A DNA stretch of 64,000 nt from Novosphingobium chloroacetimidivorans (GTDB taxonomy: Bacteria > Pseudomonadota > Alphaproteobacteria > Sphingomonadales > Sphingomonadaceae), in the NCBI RefSeq assembly GCF_014204535.1, contig NZ_JACHLR010000004.1, forward strand, positions 1-64,000. Reading direction: 5' to 3'. A model generated the notes under the pieces. It was not told the origin of the DNA. It did not search any database and saw only the letters and a list, made by a program, of their open reading frames with translations. Positions 60,221 through 64,000 of the stretch are shown one piece after another. The position numbers and the translations under genes were made by a program. Position 1 is the stretch's first letter. Every line of letters starts with the position of its first letter.

Positions 60221-61500
60221 GTTTGGGAGAAGCGGGCGAGGAGGTCAGCCGCCAGCCATCCGCAAGCCAGGCACACGAACGGCATCACCGGATAGTGGAA
60301 CCGAGACTGGCCCGAGAACACCACCGCGATCAGCGATGGGTAGAGCGCCACCCCCCAGGGCACCAGCCACCAGCCGACCCACCGCTGTCCTTCGGCGCGG
60401 CGGCGGATGGTCATGGCCACGAAGGCAGCCGCGAAGCCAAGCATCAGCAGCATGTAGTACGCCTGGTTGGCCACCCGGACCGCGCGGTACAGCAGCTCGA
60501 ACCGGGGGTAGGAGGGCGCAGCGGCCTGGTAGGCCCACTCGGCCTCGCCATCGGGCAGCCACAGGCGCATCAGTTTCCTGGGGGCGAGAGCGACGAATCG
60601 GCCGGGATGCTCGGCGATCCATTGCAGTCCCAGGCGCTTGGCTTCGGCATCGCGGCTGACTTCGTTCAGGTCCCGGCGCGCCATCAACGCGGTCACCGTC
60701 GTGTCGTCGGGCGTGTAGTCTCCGGTGGCGCTGTCGTTGTTGCCGGTGAGCAGGGTGAAGCCGCCGTTGGTCGAAACCGCGACCCAGTGGCCAAGCTGCG
60801 CATGGTTGCGCAGCGTCCAGGGCAAGACGGTGAGCGCCGCGACTCCGAGAACCAGCGCGGCGTGGCCGATGAGTTTCGGCAGGCGGCGCCACACGTCCCC
60901 GGCGCGCAGCCAGTCGATGGCGAACAGCAGCGGCACCATGACCAGCGTCTGTGCCTTCACCAGGGTAGCGAACCCGAACACCAGGCCGGCGCCGACCAGC
61001 CACAGCGCCGACTTGCGCGCGATCACCAGCCAGCAGCCGAGCAGCAGCAGCGCGGTGTAGAACACCTCGGTCAGGCCGAGCGGAACGTAGCCGATCGCAT
61101 TGGGATAGATCGCCAGCAGCAACAGCCCGATCCGCGCCGCCGCCTCGCTGCCGAACAAGCGCCGACCCAGCGCCAGCGCGAGCCAGCCGGTCAGCACCGC
61201 GCTTGCCAGGTTGAACAGGCCCAAAGCGAGCAGCGAGGGGCCGGTCACCCGGAACAGCACCGACATCGCCATCGGCCAGCCTGCGGGCCAGAACGCGGTC
61301 GGCTGGCCTGCGTTGTCGAGGTAGCCCTGGCCTGCCGCCAGGCTGGTCGCGCGCAGCACGTACCACTCGGCGTCGGAGCTCGGCGCGACCGGGATCAGCA
61401 GGACGAGGAGACGCAAGCCGATGAACACCGACCAGATCGCCCACAATGCGCGTGGGCTCGTTGCGAAGCGGTCCAGCAGGGTGGATCGTGTCTCGTGCAT
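60172..61500 (-). CDS. Membrane glycosyltransferase (GT39/ArnT-like)
   Basis: 442-aa protein with about ten membrane segments. The first loop has the acidic motif PSSDAEWYVLRATSLAAGQGYLDNAGQPTAFWPAGWPM typical of lipid-linked sugar transferases of the PMT/ArnT fold. The start is the ATG at 61500 (MHETRSTLLDRF); the frame to 62343 is the hydrolase's shadow. The C-terminal RHSRESGNP stretch is encoded by repeat family B. Confidence 0.83.
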   Translation of the reverse strand: MHETRSTLLDRFATSPRALWAIWSVFIGLRLLVLLIPVAPSSDAEWYVLRATSLAAGQGYLDNAGQPTAFWPAGWPMAMSVLFRVTGPSLLALGLFNLASAVLTGWLALALGRRLFGSEAAARIGLLLLAIYPNAIGYVPLGLTEVFYTALLLLGCWLVIARKSALWLVGAGLVFGFATLVKAQTLVMVPLLFAIDWLRAGDVWRRLPKLIGHAALVLGVAALTVLPWTLRNHAQLGHWVAVSTNGGFTLLTGNNDSATGDYTPDDTTVTALMARRDLNEVSRDAEAKRLGLQWIAEHPGRFVALAPRKLMRLWLPDGEAEWAYQAAAPSYPRFELLYRAVRVANQAYYMLLMLGFAAAFVAMTIRRRAEGQRWVGWWLVPWGVALYPSLIAVVFSGQSRFHYPVMPFVCLACGWLAADLLARFSQTRHSRESGNPSPALSV

Positions 61501-61576
61501 CTCGCGCAGTGCCCTTGCTTGGATTGTGCCGGCATCTAGGGGAAGGCGCTTAAGATCGGATTGATGCCGGGACGGA

Positions 61577-61719
61577 GATCCTCCCCTGCAAGGGGAGGGG
61601 GACCGCCAGCGTAGCTGGAGGTGGAGGGGTATAACCCTCTCGTCCGAGCAATATGCCAGGGGGAACACCCCTCCGTCAGCCGCTAGCGCGCCTGCCACCT
61701 CCCCTTGCAGGGGAGGATC
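61577..61719. repeat. Palindromic intergenic repeat, family D
   Basis: GATCCTCCCCTGCAAGGGGA at the left pairs with CTCCCCTTGCAGGGGAGGATC at the right; inner GCCAGCGTAGCTGGAGGTGG and CCACCTCC also pair. It sits between the divergent glycosyltransferase and hydrolase genes. Confidence 0.85.
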
Positions 61720-61770
61720 GAGGGCAAGCGCGCCTTGTACCGCCTCGACCCAATCGCCACTACCGTCTGC

Positions 61771-62517
61771 ATGGGCGACATCGCTTTCCTCACCATGGCC
61801 GACGGCCGCCGCATCGCGCATCGCTTCACGCCGGGCGAGGGGCCGACCTTGGTGTTCCTCCCCGGCTACAAGTCCGACATGGCCGGCAGCAAGGCGACTG
61901 CCTTGCTCGATGCCGCGCGGCGCCAGGGCCGGGCGGCGCTGCTGCTCGACTACTCGGGCTGCGGCGCGAGTTCGGGCGAGTTCGCCGACGGCACGCTCTC
62001 GCGCTGGCGTGACGAGGTGCTGGCGCTGATCGATGTCCATTGTCCGGGCCAGCTGGTGCTGGTCGGTTCCTCGATGGGCGGGTGGCTGATGCTGCTGGTC
62101 GCGCTGGCGCTTCCGGTGGGGAAAGTCGCCGGACTGGTCGGCGTCGCGCCCGCGCCCGATTTCACCGATTGGGGCACGCCCGCGGCAGACCAGGCTCGCC
62201 TCGCCGCCGGTGAGACGCTGCTGGCGCAGAACCCCTACGGCTCCGAGCCCACGCCGACCCACCCCGGCTTCTGGGCGGATGGACAGGCGCAGCGCCTGCT
62301 GGGCGGCGAGATCGCGATCGATTGTCCGGTGCGGCTGCTCCACGGCCAGGCCGATGGCGATGTGCCCTGGGCCATCTCGCTCCGTCTGGCGGAAGCCCTG
62401 CGTTCAGACGCAGTGCAGGTAACCTTGCTCAAGGACGGCGACCATCGCCTCTCGCGTGAGGCGGACATCGCGCTGCTTCTGGCCACCGTGGGCGAGCTGG
62501 CCGGCTGGCCGCGCTGA
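61771..62517 (+). CDS. Alpha/beta hydrolase
   Basis: 248-aa hydrolase with nucleophile elbow LVGSSMGGWLMLL near residue 97, an Asp in GQADGDVPW and a His in KDGDHRLSREAD. The TLVFLPGYKSDMAGSKAT oxyanion-loop segment and lid suit the human mitochondrial palmitoyl-hydrolase-like (ABHD10) family. The start is the ATG at 61771; the frame to 61705 begins inside a repeat. Substrate unknown. Confidence 0.85.
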   Translation: MGDIAFLTMADGRRIAHRFTPGEGPTLVFLPGYKSDMAGSKATALLDAARRQGRAALLLDYSGCGASSGEFADGTLSRWRDEVLALIDVHCPGQLVLVGSSMGGWLMLLVALALPVGKVAGLVGVAPAPDFTDWGTPAADQARLAAGETLLAQNPYGSEPTPTHPGFWADGQAQRLLGGEIAIDCPVRLLHGQADGDVPWAISLRLAEALRSDAVQVTLLKDGDHRLSREADIALLLATVGELAGWPR

Positions 62518-62537
62518 TCCCACCGGAGAATCCCCTG

Positions 62538-63383
62538 ATGCTGCCGCTGCTCCTCCCCATCCTGCAACTGGGCGCCTCGGTCACTTCACTGCCGCCCGAG
62601 ATGCTCGACCAGAAGTCGATCGCAGCCAAGCGCGAGGCGCGGGAAGCGGCCGCATCGAGCGGGCCGGTGATCCCCTATGCGCGCACCGAAGGCTGCATCG
62701 GCGAGATGGAAGCGAGCCCCGCCGCCGGGGCGCTTGCCGCGCAAAAGGCGCTCGACCGTGCCACCGGCGAGCAGCGGGTGCGCGCCGGCCTGTGCCTGGG
62801 CGTGGCGCTGGGTGCCATGGAGCGCTGGAGCGAGGCGCAGAACGCCTTCCTGCGCGCACGCGACGCCGCTTCGCCGACCGACAGCGCTAGCCGCGCGCGC
62901 CTCGGCGCCATGGCCGGCAATGCCGCGCTGGCGGGTGGTTCGGCCGCGAGCGCATTGCCGCTGCTGGAAGCGGCGCAGGCCCAGGCCAGGTCCGCCGGCG
63001 ACGCCGATCTGCTCGGAACGATCGCGATCGATCGCGCCCGCGCGCACGTCGCGCTCGGCCAGCAGGCGCAAGCCGCATCCGCGCTGAACGAAGCGCGCGC
63101 CGCGACCCCCGACAACGCACAGGCCTGGCTGCTTTCGGCCACGCTCTCGCGCCGCCAGAACAACCTTTCGCAAGCGCAAGTGCAGATCGAGCGCGCGGCG
63201 CAGATCGCGCCTCAAGATCCGGAGATCGGCCTGGAGGCCGGCGTGATCGCCGTGCTCTCGGGCCGTGACGCGGCGGCGCGCAAGAGCTGGCAATCGGTGC
63301 TCGCGACCGCCCCGGACAGCGATGCCGCGAAGACCGCCAAGGCCTACCTTGCGCAACTCGATACCGGAGGCACCAAGCCATGA
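62538..63383 (+). CDS. TPR-repeat protein
   Basis: 281-aa protein with an N-terminal hydrophobic signal (MLPLLLPILQLGASVTSLPP), so probably exported, followed by Ala-rich helical repeats of TPR type (RVRAGLCLGVALGAMERWSEAQNAFLRARDAA; AQAWLLSATLSRRQNNLSQAQVQIERAAQIAP). Probably a scaffold for protein interactions in the periplasm. ATGA-coupled to the monooxygenase gene. Confidence 0.8.
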   Translation: MLPLLLPILQLGASVTSLPPEMLDQKSIAAKREAREAAASSGPVIPYARTEGCIGEMEASPAAGALAAQKALDRATGEQRVRAGLCLGVALGAMERWSEAQNAFLRARDAASPTDSASRARLGAMAGNAALAGGSAASALPLLEAAQAQARSAGDADLLGTIAIDRARAHVALGQQAQAASALNEARAATPDNAQAWLLSATLSRRQNNLSQAQVQIERAAQIAPQDPEIGLEAGVIAVLSGRDAAARKSWQSVLATAPDSDAAKTAKAYLAQLDTGGTKP

Positions 63384-64000
63384 CTTCTCGGGCCATGACC
63401 CCCTTGTCCGTCCTCGACCTGATTCCGGTGCGCGAAGGAGGCTCGGTCGCCGAGTCGCTCACCGAAGCGGCCAAGACCGCGCAAGTTGCCGAACGTGCCG
63501 GCTATGCGCGCTACTGGGTGGCCGAACACCACGGCATGGATGGCATCGCCGGTGGTGCGACGTCGGTCGTGCTGGCCCATATCGGCGCCGCGACTTCGAA
63601 GATCCGCATCGGTGCGGGTGGGATCATGCTGCCCAACCACACGCCCTACGTGATCGCCGAGCAGTTCGGCACGCTCGACGCCATGTTCCCGGGCCGGGTC
63701 GATCTCGGCCTCGGTCGCGCTCCGGGCGCGGACGGGCGGCTCGCCTATGCGTTGCGCAAGGACATCCGCCAGGCTTCGGAGGTGTTCCCGCAAGACGTGG
63801 TCGAACTGCGCGCCCGCTTCGAAGGCCAGGCGCTCCATGGCGTCGCCGCCCCGCAAGCGGCCGGTGCGAAGGTCGAGATGTGGATCCTGGGATCGAGCAC
63901 CTTCGGCGCGCAGCTCGCCGCCATGCTGGGCCTGCCCTATGCCTTCGCCTCGCACTTCGCACCCGCGCAGCTGGACCAGGCGGCGGCGATCTATCGCGAG
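63380..64000 (+). CDS. LLM-class flavin-dependent oxidoreductase (truncated by window)
   Basis: 207 codons visible, open at the window edge. The ATG overlaps the TPR stop by four bases. PLSVLDLIPVREGGSVAESLTEAAKTAQVAERAGYARYWVAEHHGMDGIAGGATSVVLAHIGAATSKIRIGAGGIMLPNHTPYVIAEQFGTLDAMFPGRVDLGLGRAPG is the luciferase-like monooxygenase pattern (YhbW type). It uses reduced FMN; substrate unknown. Confidence 0.9.
   Translation, partial: MTSRAMTPLSVLDLIPVREGGSVAESLTEAAKTAQVAERAGYARYWVAEHHGMDGIAGGATSVVLAHIGAATSKIRIGAGGIMLPNHTPYVIAEQFGTLDAMFPGRVDLGLGRAPGADGRLAYALRKDIRQASEVFPQDVVELRARFEGQALHGVAAPQAAGAKVEMWILGSSTFGAQLAAMLGLPYAFASHFAPAQLDQAAAIYRE

Noticed and set aside
61705..61770. Extended N-terminus of the alpha/beta hydrolase
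   Set aside because: It begins inside repeat family D; the ATG at 61771 fits the family better.

Overview
The window comes from a GC-rich alphaproteobacterium, most likely of the order Sphingomonadales (Novosphingobium/Sphingomonas type). The evidence is the replication-origin gene order (ppsR-maf-aroE-coaE-dnaQ on one side; hemE, hemJ, rho, mnmE, mnmG, rsmG, parA, parB on the other), two UrcA-family genes, DUF6489 and DUF1491 proteins, CarD, and several palindromic intergenic repeat families. I see no phage, plasmid, insertion sequence, CRISPR array, rRNA or tRNA. This is core chromosome.

Layout. 0-7 kb: phosphoglucomutase, a HAD sugar-phosphate phosphatase/mutase, and all four acetyl-CoA carboxylase subunits (accD-accB-accC-accA) with a 250-bp inverted-repeat element between accC and accA. 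7-21 kb: metallophosphoesterase and lipid-kinase genes, a tandem UrcA pair with terminators, a LytS/LytTR two-component pair, class I fumarase, a pcm-like/tolC/popZ-like/thioesterase/ferredoxin chain, a CBS protein, erpA, xthA and a cell-wall hydrolase. 21-26.7 kb: a leftward run DUF1491, thioesterase, ptsN, raiA, dnaQ, coaE, aroE, maf, ppsR. 26.7-27.1 kb: an intergenic region with DnaA-box-like sites and an AT-rich tract, the likely chromosomal oriC. 27-38.8 kb: the rightward run hemE to parB, with four parS or parS-like sites at 34.5, 36.6, 36.9 and 37.9 kb. 38.8-48.2 kb: glycine-zipper protein, free Met-sulfoxide reductase, sugar dehydrogenase, DUF815 ATPase, threonylcarbamoyl-AMP synthase, carD, and fdxA/S4/SUV3-like helicase. 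48.4-57.7 kb: M23 peptidase, then a coupled chain hemB-GNAT-SpeE-like membrane fusion-gamma carbonic anhydrase-agmatine deiminase, a bestrophin channel and a second SpeE-like protein. 57.7-64 kb: thrS with an upstream leader peptide carrying eight consecutive Thr codons, a glycosyltransferase, an alpha/beta hydrolase, a TPR protein and a truncated luciferase-like monooxygenase.

How it works together. Genes run away from 26.7-27.1 kb on both sides, as expected for co-orientation with replication. The centromere-like parS sites, ParA, ParB and a PopZ-like polar protein (16.7 kb) all lie within about 22 kb of each other around the origin, which suggests an origin-segregation module. The least ordinary regulatory signal is the thrS leader: a 26-aa ORF with a Thr run, an overlapping hairpin and a mutually exclusive downstream hairpin, laid out like classical ribosome-mediated attenuation. 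At least six intergenic inverted-repeat families occur, often between convergent genes or downstream of stops; one supplies the C-terminus of a glycosyltransferase.
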